Shown here: positions 1 to 8,464 of the stretch, in pieces | Layout of the letters: each line of letters starts with the position of its first letter | Position numbering within the stretch: the first letter of the stretch is position 1 | NCBI GenBank assembly: GCA_017444505.1 | Contig: JAFSWK010000058.1 | Coordinates: forward strand, 1-39,962 | Origin: Rhodocyclaceae bacterium | Lineage (GTDB): Bacteria > Pseudomonadota > Gammaproteobacteria > Burkholderiales > Rhodocyclaceae | Direction: 5' to 3' | DNA: 39,962 nucleotides | Notes under the pieces: generated by a model | The model's input: only the letters and a program-made list of their open reading frames with translations | Told to the model about the DNA's origin: nothing | Database searches by the model: none | Program-made: the position numbers and the translations under genes

Positions 1-99
1 CAATGTCCGGACGGTATTGCGGATGCGATAGATTTTCTTGTGGAAAATCAGTCGACTGCGGGGGGCGTTGTTGGCGAGGTGGACGGCGCGGTCATCTGA
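1..99 (+). CDS. C-terminal fragment, possibly a short-chain dehydrogenase
   Basis: A frame open from the window edge ends at TGA 97-99 and gives a 32-residue tail. Its pattern (IADAIDFLVEN, then GGVVGEVDGAVI) resembles the end of short-chain dehydrogenase/reductase proteins, where an 'edvA..v.fL' helix is followed by 'tGq...vDGg'. It would converge on the NIF3-family gene, with 27 bases between the stops. Codon choice is less GC-rich at third positions than in the neighbouring genes, and the conserved glycines are imperfect, so this is a tentative call. The competing minus-strand frame (start near 105) has no ribosome binding site. Confidence 0.3.
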   Translation, partial: QCPDGIADAIDFLVENQSTAGGVVGEVDGAVI

Positions 100-126
100 G
101 GGCATGGAAAGGGCGAAGCGGGCGGG

Positions 127-894
127 TTAGACGGGGTTGTCGACATCCAGAAATTCCACGGCGATGCCGTAGTGCTGGCGGAGGTGTTCGCCCAGGGCGC
201 GGATGCCGTCGCGTTCGGTGGCGTGGTGGCCGCAGGCGAGGAAGGCCACGCCCGATTCGCGGGCAAGATGGGTGCAGGGTTCGGAAATTTCGCCGGTGAT
301 GAAGGCGTCCGCACCGGCGTCGATGGCGGCTTCAAACCAGCCTTGCGCGCCGCCGCTGCACCAGGCCAGCGTGCGGATGGTGCGCGCTTCGTCGCCAATG
401 ACCAGCGGTTCGCGCCCGTAGCTTTGCGCCAGTTGGTGCGCCAGCGCGTCCAGACGGATGGGCGCGGGCGCTTCCCCCAGCCAGCCGAGGTCTTCGTCTC
501 CAAAATGCCCACGGGGCTGCCAGCCGAAACGCTGCGCGATTTGCGCGTTGTTGCCGCATTCGGGGTGGGCGTCCAGCGGCAGGTGATAGGCCAGCAGGCT
601 GATGTCGTTGCGAATCAGCGTGCCGAGGCGACGGCGGCGAAGGCCGGTGATGCGCGGGCTTTCGTTGCGCCAGAAATAGCCGTGATGCACCAGCACGGCG
701 TCAAAATTGTGCGCCACGGCATAATCCAGCAAGGCTTGGCAGGCGGTCACGCCGGTGAGCAGGCGGGTGACGTGGGGTCTGCCTTCCACTTGCAGGCCGT
801 TTGGGCAATAATCCTTAAAGCGGGCGGCTTCCAGATAGGTGTCCAGATGGTCGACGAGTTCGGTCAGCGCGATGGTGGGGGCGTTTCCGGTCAT
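127..894 (-). CDS. NIF3/YbgI-family dinuclear metal-centre protein
   Basis: The 255-residue product belongs to the NIF3 (YbgI/YqfO) family, toroidal hexamers that hold a dinuclear metal site. Their biochemical role is still poorly settled. Visible ligands are His70-His71 in VHHGYFW, Asp108 in PLDAHPE, and His223 and Glu227 in GHHATERDG near the C-terminus. The start at 894 gives the usual family N-terminus, with the motif TELVDHLDTYL; the frame is open further upstream but that part is antisense to the protease gene. The gene diverges from the protease at 919 with only 24 bases between start codons, so the promoter of each must lie partly within the other gene. Family assignment is firm; function is not. 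Confidence 0.9.
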   Translation of the reverse strand: MTGNAPTIALTELVDHLDTYLEAARFKDYCPNGLQVEGRPHVTRLLTGVTACQALLDYAVAHNFDAVLVHHGYFWRNESPRITGLRRRRLGTLIRNDISLLAYHLPLDAHPECGNNAQIAQRFGWQPRGHFGDEDLGWLGEAPAPIRLDALAHQLAQSYGREPLVIGDEARTIRTLAWCSGGAQGWFEAAIDAGADAFITGEISEPCTHLARESGVAFLACGHHATERDGIRALGEHLRQHYGIAVEFLDVDNPV

Positions 895-918
895 GATGGT
901 TTGCGTGCGGGAAAGTGA

Positions 919-2106
919 ATGAAACAGATTTGGCTCATTTTTGCACAGGCGGTGACGATTGTCGTCGCTGCCGTGTTTGCGGTCTCGGCGCTGAAGCCGC
1001 AGTGGCTGGGCGGCACGGTGGTGCGCGTGGCGCAGGAAGTGGTGCATCCGGCGGGCACGGGCGGCGGCAATACGCTGTCGTATGCCACGGCGGCGCAGCG
1101 GGCGCTGCCGGCGGTGGTGAGCATTGTGGTGACGCTCTCGCCCGAGGCGGTGCGCGAGCGCACGCCCAACCCGCTGCTGGAAGACCCGTTTTTGCGCCGT
1201 TTTTTTGAAGGGCTGCCCGATGCGGATACGCTGCCGCCCGAAGAGGAAGGAGAGGCCGATAGCGGCTTTGGTTCGGGCGTGATTGTGTCGGAAGATGGCT
1301 ATGTGCTGACCAACAACCACGTCATCGAAAACGGCGACGGCATCGAAGTGGGGCTGAACGACGGGCGCAGCTTTCCGGCGCGGCTGGTGGGTGCTGACCC
1401 GGAATCGGATGTGGCCGTGCTGAAAATCGACACGCGCGAGGCGTTGCCCGCGATGACCTTTGCGGGCAACGAAAGCCTGCGCATTGGCGACGTGGTGCTG
1501 GCCATCGGCAACCCTTTCGGCGTCGGCCAGACGGTGACGATGGGCATCGTCTCGGCACTGGGGCGCAGCGAGCTGGGGCTGAGTACGTTCGAGAACTACA
1601 TTCAGACCGATGCGGCCATCAATCCGGGCAATTCCGGCGGCGCGCTGGTCGATGGCGACGGCAATCTGGTCGGCATCAACACGGCGATTTTTTCGCGCAG
1701 CGGCGGCTCGCTGGGCATTGGCTTTGCCATTCCGGTGTCGCTGGTGCGGCATGTGATGGATGAAATCATCGCCCACGGCAGTGTTACACGCGGCTGGGTG
1801 GGCGTGGAAATTCAGGAATTGACGCCGGAGCTGGCCGAATCCTTCCGCGTGCAGGACAGGGAAGCGAAAACGCTGATTGCCGGTGTGCTGGCCGAAGGGC
1901 CGGCCTACAAGGCGGGCGTGGAACCGGGCGACATTCTGCTGTCCATCGACGGTCAGCCGATTGGCAGCCCGAAAGACATGCAAACCCGCGTGGCGGCCAT
2001 TCGCCCCGGCGATTCGGCAAAATTCACGTTTTTGCGCGACGGTCGCGAAGTGGCGATGAACATCGAAATCGCCCGCCGTCCGCTGCCCAAGGACATGCGC
2101 CGCTGA
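919..2106 (+). CDS. DegS/AlgW-like membrane-anchored serine protease (HtrA family)
   Basis: A 395-residue trypsin-like HtrA protease with an N-terminal membrane anchor or uncleaved signal (residues 5-25) and one PDZ domain (about 290-382). The catalytic triad is complete: His134 in TNNHV, Asp164 in SDVAVLKI and Ser239 in GNSGGAL. A single PDZ domain and an N-terminal helix are typical of DegS/AlgW-type periplasmic stress-sensing proteases rather than DegP, which has two PDZ domains. Known relatives trim misfolded envelope proteins or cut an anti-sigma factor; no anti-sigma gene lies in this window, so the substrate is unknown. Residues 80-115 form an acidic, proline-rich LA-loop-like insertion. 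It is divergent from the NIF3-family gene. Confidence 0.92.
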   Translation: MKQIWLIFAQAVTIVVAAVFAVSALKPQWLGGTVVRVAQEVVHPAGTGGGNTLSYATAAQRALPAVVSIVVTLSPEAVRERTPNPLLEDPFLRRFFEGLPDADTLPPEEEGEADSGFGSGVIVSEDGYVLTNNHVIENGDGIEVGLNDGRSFPARLVGADPESDVAVLKIDTREALPAMTFAGNESLRIGDVVLAIGNPFGVGQTVTMGIVSALGRSELGLSTFENYIQTDAAINPGNSGGALVDGDGNLVGINTAIFSRSGGSLGIGFAIPVSLVRHVMDEIIAHGSVTRGWVGVEIQELTPELAESFRVQDREAKTLIAGVLAEGPAYKAGVEPGDILLSIDGQPIGSPKDMQTRVAAIRPGDSAKFTFLRDGREVAMNIEIARRPLPKDMRR

Positions 2107-2349
2107 TGTGCGCGCGCCGCTGCGGGCGGGGTTTCGGGCGGCAGCGGCGTGCAAGAGTCCCTCTGCTGCCTGTGGCGCGTGCAACACCCGTCGTAGCGCT
2201 CGTTTGCGCAGTTTCCACACTTGGCGGCGGTGCTGGCGTATACTTACCGCGCGTGCGCGAAAATTGTGCGACCGTCATCGCCGCGCTGCCGACAGGCTGA
2301 AAGGCAGCGCCAGTTTGCAGCATCTGACCCGTATCCCTGGAGAAGACGC

Positions 2350-3156
2350 ATGAATCAAGATGTGTGTGTAGCCGCCATTCAGATGGTTTCCAGCATGCAA
2401 GTGCAGGCCAATTGCGCCTGCGCGGAACAACTGGTGGCCAAGGCGGCGCAGGCGGGGGCGCAGATTGTGGCGTTGCCGGAGTATTTTCCGCTGATCGGGA
2501 TGCGCGAAGATGGCGCGCTGCAATATGCCGAAGCCGATGGCGAGGGGCCGTTGCAGGATTTTTTGCGTCAATTGGCCATTCGTCACCGCATCTGGCTGGC
2601 GGGCGGCACGGTGCCGTTGCGTGGTGATTCGTCTGGCAAGGTGCGCAACAGTTTGCTGGTGTTTAACCCGCAGGGCGAGCGTGTGCTGCGTTACGACAAG
2701 GTGCATCTGTTCAGCCTGGAACGCGGCAGCGAACGCTATGATGAATCGGCGGTGATGGAGCCGGGGCGCGATGTGTGTTCGTTTATGACGCCGTTTGGGC
2801 ACGTGGGCGTGGCGCTGTGTTATGACCTGCGTTTCCCCGAGCTGTTCCGCAAGTTTGCCGGCGTGGACATGATTGTTCTGCCGGCGGCGTTCACCTATGG
2901 CACCGGGCAGGCGCACTGGGAAGTCTTGCTGCGCGCGCGCGCCATCGAAAACCAGTGCTACCTCATCGCCAGCGCGCAGGGCGGGCGGCACGAAAGCGGG
3001 CGCAACACCTGGGGGCAAAGCATGATTGTCGACCCCTGGGGCGAAATTCTCGCGCAGCAGGCGCAGGGCGAGGGTGTGGTGATGGCCAAATGCTCTGTGC
3101 GGCGTTTGCAGCAGGTGCGCGCCATGCTGCCCGCGCTCAACCATCGGGTACTGTAA
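2350..3156 (+). CDS. Carbon-nitrogen hydrolase (Nit/omega-amidase-like)
   Basis: A 268-residue nitrilase-superfamily amidase with the full catalytic triad: Glu44 (LPEYFP), Lys117 (YDKVHLF) and Cys157 (CYDLRFPE). The sequence resembles the Nit1/Nit2 branch, whose members hydrolyse deaminated glutathione or alpha-ketoglutaramate/alpha-ketosuccinamate, a metabolite-repair role in the cytosol. The start at 2350 is preceded by GGAGAAG at suitable spacing. Location just before tldD is a familiar arrangement in betaproteobacteria. Upstream, 2107-2349 is a 243-base gap with no convincing gene; a TATACT at 2239-2244 could be a -10 element but has no good partner. Exact substrate cannot be read from the sequence. 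Confidence 0.9.
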   Translation: MNQDVCVAAIQMVSSMQVQANCACAEQLVAKAAQAGAQIVALPEYFPLIGMREDGALQYAEADGEGPLQDFLRQLAIRHRIWLAGGTVPLRGDSSGKVRNSLLVFNPQGERVLRYDKVHLFSLERGSERYDESAVMEPGRDVCSFMTPFGHVGVALCYDLRFPELFRKFAGVDMIVLPAAFTYGTGQAHWEVLLRARAIENQCYLIASAQGGRHESGRNTWGQSMIVDPWGEILAQQAQGEGVVMAKCSVRRLQQVRAMLPALNHRVL

Positions 3157-3176
3157 AAAACGCCCCCGCAGAAGGC

Positions 3177-3198
3177 GACAGGAAACGGACAGGAAACG
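3177..3198. repeat. Two tandem copies of an 11-base unit
   Basis: GACAGGAAACG occurs twice back to back (3177-3187 and 3188-3198) in the gap between the amidase gene and tldD. No function is evident. It could be simple slippage or a small regulatory site in the tldD leader. Confidence 0.6.
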
Positions 3199-3243
3199 CG
3201 CGCTTTTCTCTTTTGACCCCGCTGTTGTATTGACCCCTTCACC

Positions 3244-4698
3244 ATGAATGCCCCCGCTACCGTTGCGGACGCGCTCACCATTGCCCGTCCGGTTTTGCTG
3301 ACTGCGCACGGACTGGATGATGCCGCGCTGGAGCAAACTTTCGCCCGCCTGACGGCGCACCGCCTCGATTACGCCGACCTCTATTTCCAGTACGCCGTGT
3401 ATGAAGGCTGGAGCCTGGAAGAAGGCATTGTGAAATCCGGCAGTTTCAGCATCGACCAAGGCGTGGGCGTGCGCGCCGTCTGTGGCGAAAAAACCGCCTT
3501 TGCCTACTCGGATGACATCAGCGCCGCCGCATTGCGTTCGGCGGCGGATACCACGCGGGCGATTGCTGGCGCGGGCGGTGAAGGCCGCGTTTGCGCCGCG
3601 CGTCCGTGCGCGGTGCCGGCGTTGTATACCGCCGAGAACCCGCTGCATCAGATGGACGCCACCGACAAGGTGCGCCTGCTGCACCGGCTGGAACAATTCG
3701 CCCGCGCCGAGGATGCGCGCGTGCTGGAAGTCATGGCCGGTCTTTCCTTGTCCTGGAATGTCGTGCTGATTGCGCGTCACGATGGGTACATGGCCGCAGA
3801 CGTGCGCCCGCTGGTGCGCGTATCCCTCACCGTCATTCTTACCGAAGGCGGGCGGCGCGAACAAGGTCACGCCGGCGGCGGCGGACGCTTTGCGCTGCAC
3901 CGTCTGGATGACGAATTGCTGCGCCAGCTGGCGCGCGAAGCGGTGCATCAGGCGCGCACCAATCTGGCTGCCGCGCCCGCACCGGCGGGGGAAATGACGG
4001 TGGTGCTCGGCCCGGGCTGGCCGGGCATTTTGCTGCACGAGGCCATCGGTCACGGGCTGGAAGGCGATTTCAACCGCCGTGGCACCTCGGCCTTTTCCGG
4101 GCGCATTGGTGAGCGCGTCGCCGCCGAGGGCGTCACCGTCGTCGATGACGGCACCTTGCCGGAGCGCCGTGGTTCGCTGAGCATGGATGACGAAGGCACG
4201 CCCACGCAGTGCACCATGCTGATTGAAAACGGCATTCTGGTCGGTTATCTGCAAGACGCGCTGAACGCGCGGCTGATGGGCACGGCGAGTACCGGCAACG
4301 GGCGGCGCGAATCGTTTGCGCATCTGCCCTATCCGCGCATGACCAATACCTACATGCTGGGCGGCAGTCATGCGCCGGAAGAAATCATCGGCTCGGTGCA
4401 AAAAGGGCTGTACGCGGCCAATTTCGGTGGCGGGCAGGTGGATATTACCTCGGGCAAGTTTGTCTTTTCTGCGTCCGAGGCGTATTTGATTGAAAACGGC
4501 AAAATCACCCATCCGGTCAAAGGCGCGACCCTGATTGGCAATGGCCCGGACGTGCTGACCCGCGTGCGCATGATTGGCAACGACATGGCGCTCGACCCCG
4601 GCATCGGCACCTGCGGCAAACAGGGGCAAAGCGTGCCGGTGGGCGTCGGCCAGCCGACCTTGCGCATCGACGGCCTGACGGTGGGCGGTACGGATTGA
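3244..4698 (+). CDS. tldD: Metalloprotease TldD
   Basis: The 484-residue product is TldD, which pairs with TldE (PmbA) to form a zinc protease that degrades unfolded peptides and matures some peptide natural products. The zinc-binding HExxxH motif is at 265-270 (HEAIGH, in LLHEAIGHGLEGD), and the glycine-rich C-terminal region typical of the family follows. Length matches the usual 480-odd residues. The start at 3244 has no clear Shine-Dalgarno sequence. TldE is not in the window; it is normally encoded elsewhere. The 36-base gap to the next gene suggests co-transcription with the PduO-like gene. Confidence 0.95.
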   Translation: MNAPATVADALTIARPVLLTAHGLDDAALEQTFARLTAHRLDYADLYFQYAVYEGWSLEEGIVKSGSFSIDQGVGVRAVCGEKTAFAYSDDISAAALRSAADTTRAIAGAGGEGRVCAARPCAVPALYTAENPLHQMDATDKVRLLHRLEQFARAEDARVLEVMAGLSLSWNVVLIARHDGYMAADVRPLVRVSLTVILTEGGRREQGHAGGGGRFALHRLDDELLRQLAREAVHQARTNLAAAPAPAGEMTVVLGPGWPGILLHEAIGHGLEGDFNRRGTSAFSGRIGERVAAEGVTVVDDGTLPERRGSLSMDDEGTPTQCTMLIENGILVGYLQDALNARLMGTASTGNGRRESFAHLPYPRMTNTYMLGGSHAPEEIIGSVQKGLYAANFGGGQVDITSGKFVFSASEAYLIENGKITHPVKGATLIGNGPDVLTRVRMIGNDMALDPGIGTCGKQGQSVPVGVGQPTLRIDGLTVGGTD

Positions 4699-4734
4699 GC
4701 GCGCCCGCGCGCGCGTTTGCAAGGAGACCCTGCG

Positions 4735-5262
4735 ATGAAAGCATCCGGCGCGTTGCGCGAGGAAATTTGCTATCCCTTCCTCTACGAGACTTCCTGGCTG
4801 TGCGATTACGAGGTTGCCACCGACGAGCTGTGCGGCCTGATTGGCGCAGCGCTGTCATTGCTGCCGCCCGAGATGGCGGACATCGCCGCCGACCTTGACC
4901 GCCTGCAACCGCTGGCCTTTCACCTCAACGGTTCGCTGCGCGGGCGGCTGGCGGTGGAGGAGGCCGATGTGGACTGGCTGCGCGCACGGCTGGAACAGTA
5001 TCGGGACGAGGTGCGCGATGGCCACGCCGGTTTCATCCTGCCGCGCGGCGAAATGCCCGTGCCGTACCTGTATCAAGGCACTTCGGCGGCGAAACGCGCC
5101 GTGCGCCTGATGGTGCGCATTGAGCAGGAAGGGCGGGAAATTCCGGACGTGTTGCCCCGCTTGTGCAATCTGATGGGCAATTTTTTCTTTGTGCTGGCGC
5201 GCGTCATCAACCGGCGGCGCGGCGTGGCGGAAATTCCCTTCGTCAGCAAAAGCTACGGCTGA
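4735..5262 (+). CDS. PduO-type cobalamin adenosyltransferase homologue, probably divergent
   Basis: A 175-residue all-helical protein that I place in the PduO-type ATP:cob(I)alamin adenosyltransferase family. Supporting segments are ATDELCGLIGAAL (28-40, compare the family's DELNs.iG.a), FILPRGE (100-106, compare FILPGGs) and FFFVLARVINRRRG (150-163, compare the family's LFvLAR..N). Family members add the 5'-deoxyadenosyl group of coenzyme B12. The N-terminal glycine/lysine ATP loop is absent, and the conserved RTxxRRAER stretch reads TSAAKRAVR (116-124), so key arginine and glutamate residues appear to be lost. It may therefore be inactive or have another role. AAGGAG at 4721-4726 fixes the start. 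Its stop overlaps the convergent 2H gene by 10 bases. Confidence 0.6.
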   Translation: MKASGALREEICYPFLYETSWLCDYEVATDELCGLIGAALSLLPPEMADIAADLDRLQPLAFHLNGSLRGRLAVEEADVDWLRARLEQYRDEVRDGHAGFILPRGEMPVPYLYQGTSAAKRAVRLMVRIEQEGREIPDVLPRLCNLMGNFFFVLARVINRRRGVAEIPFVSKSYG

Positions 5263-5963
5263 GGCGGCCACGGCGGCGGGGCGCGCCAGTGCATCCGCCC
5301 GCTGGCAAGGTCGTATTCGGCCAGCGTACTCAATGCGCCGCCAATCTTTGCGGCTTCATAACGCAGCAATTTCAGCCGCCGCACGGTGAGCGCCAGCGGC
5401 GGCGCATCGTTCAGGCAGGCAAAGCGTTCGGCCACTTGCGCGCACGGCCAGGCGTCGGCATAGAGGCCGACGGTGACGTGCGGCACATAGGCGCCTTGCG
5501 GGTGCTGCGGGTTGTCCGTGTGCGTGTGCAGGCAGCGGTGCAGTGCGGCGAGCGTTTGAGCCTCGTCGCGCACGGTAAGGAACGGGGCGGCGGCGAAACT
5601 TTCCAGCGCGCCGATTTCGATGCGGAAAGCGCCCGGATTGCGCGCGCGTAGCGCGGCAAGCTGGGCGGCGATGTCTTGCGCGTCAAATTCATCGGGCGCG
5701 CCCGGCTGCGTTTGCGCCGGAAAACCGCACACCGCCAGCGTGATGTGCGGCTGGCGGCGGTAATTTTTCAGCAGCAAACCCGCCAGCGCACGGCGGGCGG
5801 TGCGCACACGCGCGCGCACTTCGGGGGTGTTCGCGTCAATGCCCCACAGTGCGTACTGCGCGCGCCCCTGCCGCCATTCGGGAAAATCGCGGCATTCATT
5901 GCGCAGCGTGTGGCCAGCGGCAAGAAACTGCTGGCGAAGACGGGCGGCAGACGGCAGGTTCAT
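5253..5963 (-). CDS. 2H phosphoesterase (2'-5' RNA ligase/LigT-like)
   Basis: A 236-residue 2H phosphoesterase with both signature motifs: His73-Ile-Thr75 (QPHITLAV) and His162-Val-Thr164 (VPHVTVGLY). Two such motifs about 90 residues apart form the symmetric active site of LigT/2'-5' RNA ligase-like enzymes, which open or form 2',3'-cyclic phosphates or 2'-5' linkages in RNA or nucleotides. The start at 5963 gives a natural N-terminus. The gene begins 20 bases after the stop of the third double-GGDEF gene on the same strand, so co-transcription is likely. That places a nucleotide phosphoesterase with putative cyclic-dinucleotide synthases. Its substrate is unknown; the link to cyclic nucleotides is inference. 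Confidence 0.8.
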   Translation of the reverse strand: MNLPSAARLRQQFLAAGHTLRNECRDFPEWRQGRAQYALWGIDANTPEVRARVRTARRALAGLLLKNYRRQPHITLAVCGFPAQTQPGAPDEFDAQDIAAQLAALRARNPGAFRIEIGALESFAAAPFLTVRDEAQTLAALHRCLHTHTDNPQHPQGAYVPHVTVGLYADAWPCAQVAERFACLNDAPPLALTVRRLKLLRYEAAKIGGALSTLAEYDLASGRMHWRAPPPWPPQP

Positions 5964-5983
5964 TGTGGCGCAGGGGGGCGCGC

Positions 5984-8416
5984 TCAGGCTTGTCCGGAGA
6001 TGGCCGGGCACAGACCGGAGACGGCTTGCGGCGCAGGCGCGCTTGCCGGGATTTCGGGACGGATGTGCACGCGGTTGCGCCCGGCGGTTTTGGCTTGATA
6101 GAGCTGGGCGTCGGCCTGCCGGATGAGGTCGTGGATGCTGGCCTGCTGTGCGTGGCCGGAAACCTCGCCCGAGACGATGCCGATGCTGGCGGTGACGCGC
6201 GCGTAGGGAGAGTGTTCGTGCGGAATGTTGAGCGCTTCGATGGCGGCACGAATGCGTTCGCCAAACAGGGCGGCTTGCTGATGCTCGCACTGGCACCAGA
6301 AGAGGATGAATTCTTCGCCGCCATAGCGGCCACAGAAATCGTAGGGACGCTGCCCGGCGTGGCGGTCAATGACCTTGCCGACGGTGGTGAGCACCGCATC
6401 GCCGGCGGCGTGGCCGTAGCGGTCGTTGTAGTGTTTGAACCAGTCGACGTCGAGCATGGCGATGGTGAGCCGGTGGGGCGCGGAGGCCAGCAGCGGGCGG
6501 ATGTTGGCAAGATAGTTTTCCAGCCCCTGACGGTTGGCCAGCCCGGTGAGCGCGTCTTGCTGGGCGAGGCTTTGGAGTTTTTCCTGCTTGAGGAAACTGT
6601 CCAGCCGCCGGTGGTCCTGAATGGCGCTCAGGGCTGCGCCCATGCAATTGACGAGGACAAACGAAATCAGCACGTGCGGCAGGTCGTCGGTGGGCAGGTA
6701 GATGGCGCGCGAACCGACATAGGTGAGCGTAATCGTCCAGTTGACCAGACTGGCCGCGCCCCAGTGCTGCGCGCCGACCATGTAGTTCAGGAAGATGATA
6801 ATCATCAGCAGTTCGTAAGGAATGTCGCCTTGGCGCTGGAAGGCAATCCAGGCGACATAGCAGACGATGATGCCGTAGGCGAGGGTAAACAGGGGCACCA
6901 GCCGCCAGGCGACGCGCAGCGCCCATTCATGGCGCGTCAGCTCCACGCCCAGACACAGCAGCGGGATGATGAAAAAGGCGTGGGCACCCGCCAGCAACAT
7001 GCCAGCGGGCGCAGAAGGCAACATGAGATTGGCGCTAATCAGCGTGAAATTGATAATCAGGGTGACCATCAACATGCTGAGCAGTTGCGGCTGCTCGATG
7101 AGGCCGCGCAGGCTGTCGAAGCGGGCGCGGTCTTCGCGGGTGACGGTGATTTCGCGCGGCGTGAGCGCGGCGATGTACGCGCCGGGTTCAAAGGGTTTGG
7201 CACCGGCAGGCGCTTCGCTGATTTTGCTGAGGCTGGGGTCGATTTCGTGCGTGCACACCAGATTGCGCCCGCTTTCCTTGGCCAGGTAGAGGGCGCGGTC
7301 AGCCTTGTCCAGCAGTTTGTGGCTGTCTTCGCCCGGCTCGGGCACGTGACGGGTGACGCCTACGCTGACGGTGACTTTGCCGTGGCTGCTCTTGGCGTGT
7401 TCAATTTCGGTGGCTTCGACGGCGCGGCGCAGCCCTTCGCCCAGCGTGCAGGCATCTTGCCGGGGGTTGAACCATACGGCGACAAACTCTTCGCCGCCAT
7501 AGCGGGCGACGTAGTCGGGCTTGGGCGTGGCCTGACGGGCGATGGTGCGCGCGACGGTGGCCAGCACGTTGTCGCCAGCGGCGTGGCCGTAGTGGTCGTT
7601 GTAGTGCTTGAAATGGTCGACATCAATCATCGCTATGGCCAGCGAGGCTTGTTCGCGCGTGGCCTGACGAATCAGGCGCGGCAGCAGGGCGCGCAAATCG
7701 CGGCGATTGGGCAGGCCGGTGAGCGGGTCGTGACGGCTTTGTTCCAGAAAGGTGTTGTTGATGAGAAAGTGATGGCGGGTGACGCGCTCCAGCGTGTGGC
7801 TGGAAAACAGGCTCGCCACCATGGCCAGCAGGATGTAGATGGTGTGCAGGCGGCACAAGGTGGCGTCGGCCTGCCAGAGCCATTCGGGCACGGCCAGCAG
7901 GATGGCAGCGAGCAAACACGGCCAGACGGCATAGCGCCACGGTATGCTGCCAATCAGCGGCGCAAAGAGGGTGAGCAGCAGCAAGAGCTGATAGGTGTGC
8001 AAAAAACCGTAATAGCCGGAAACCCACTGGCTGGAACTGAGTACGCAGACGCCCACCGTCATGCACAGCGTGGTGAGCATGGGCATCCGCGGGGTAAAGC
8101 GCGGCAAAAACGAGGCCGCCATCCAGCCCAGCCAGCAGAGGAAAAAGATTGGCACGCGGCTGATGATGGGCAGCGTGGGCGTGTGCGCGGGCAGATGGCG
8201 CAGGTCGGCCAGACAGAGGAAAAAGCTGGCGTACAGGGTGATGCCCAGCGCGTAGCGGGTCAGTTTGCGGTCGCGCTCGACGAGGTGAAGCAGGTACTGG
8301 TCTTCCAGCTCAGGATTTTTGAAACGCAAACTCCACCACGCCCCGGAGGCGGCAAGCCGGGAAGAACGGGCAGAAGGAAGGCGCCACTGCGTGGCGTCCG
8401 TGCTGGGGGTGTTCAT
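5984..8416 (-). CDS. Tandem (6TM-GGDEF)x2 putative diguanylate cyclase 1
   Basis: An 810-residue protein made of two complete membrane-cyclase units. Six hydrophobic segments (about 55-206) lead to a GGDEF domain (about 222-387, GGEEF at 307-311). Six more segments (about 445-600) lead to a second (about 612-787, GGEEF at 699-703). Both have the DxLTGL.NR and D.D.FK.YND metal/nucleotide motifs, so both look able to make cyclic di-GMP. The inhibitory RxxD site is present only in the second domain (RPYD, 690-693). The start at 8416 follows the paralogues, which share a SLRF motif before the first helix (29-32 here). It has no Shine-Dalgarno sequence; two 13-base repeats lie in its leader. A LigT-like gene follows 20 bases downstream. 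Confidence 0.88.
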   Translation of the reverse strand: MNTPSTDATQWRLPSARSSRLAASGAWWSLRFKNPELEDQYLLHLVERDRKLTRYALGITLYASFFLCLADLRHLPAHTPTLPIISRVPIFFLCWLGWMAASFLPRFTPRMPMLTTLCMTVGVCVLSSSQWVSGYYGFLHTYQLLLLLTLFAPLIGSIPWRYAVWPCLLAAILLAVPEWLWQADATLCRLHTIYILLAMVASLFSSHTLERVTRHHFLINNTFLEQSRHDPLTGLPNRRDLRALLPRLIRQATREQASLAIAMIDVDHFKHYNDHYGHAAGDNVLATVARTIARQATPKPDYVARYGGEEFVAVWFNPRQDACTLGEGLRRAVEATEIEHAKSSHGKVTVSVGVTRHVPEPGEDSHKLLDKADRALYLAKESGRNLVCTHEIDPSLSKISEAPAGAKPFEPGAYIAALTPREITVTREDRARFDSLRGLIEQPQLLSMLMVTLIINFTLISANLMLPSAPAGMLLAGAHAFFIIPLLCLGVELTRHEWALRVAWRLVPLFTLAYGIIVCYVAWIAFQRQGDIPYELLMIIIFLNYMVGAQHWGAASLVNWTITLTYVGSRAIYLPTDDLPHVLISFVLVNCMGAALSAIQDHRRLDSFLKQEKLQSLAQQDALTGLANRQGLENYLANIRPLLASAPHRLTIAMLDVDWFKHYNDRYGHAAGDAVLTTVGKVIDRHAGQRPYDFCGRYGGEEFILFWCQCEHQQAALFGERIRAAIEALNIPHEHSPYARVTASIGIVSGEVSGHAQQASIHDLIRQADAQLYQAKTAGRNRVHIRPEIPASAPAPQAVSGLCPAISGQA

Positions 8417-8422
8417 TGCGCG

Positions 8423-8464
8423 ATGGTTGGGGAAAGGGCTGCCAGAGCGAAATGGTTGGGGAAA
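8423..8464 (-). repeat. Pair of 13-base direct repeats in the leader of cyclase 1
   Basis: ATGGTTGGGGAAA occurs at 8423-8435 and 8452-8464 on the plus strand, that is TTTCCCCAACCAT twice in the minus-strand leader. The period is 29 bases, near three helical turns. The proximal copy ends 6 bases before the start codon, where a ribosome binding site would normally be. It is a candidate binding site for a regulator of transcription or translation. Confidence 0.7.

Noticed and set aside
1..105. A minus-strand gene starting at 105 and leaving the window
   Set aside because: It has no ribosome site and gives a 35-residue arginine-rich stretch without recognisable family features; the plus-strand frame resembles a protein end better.
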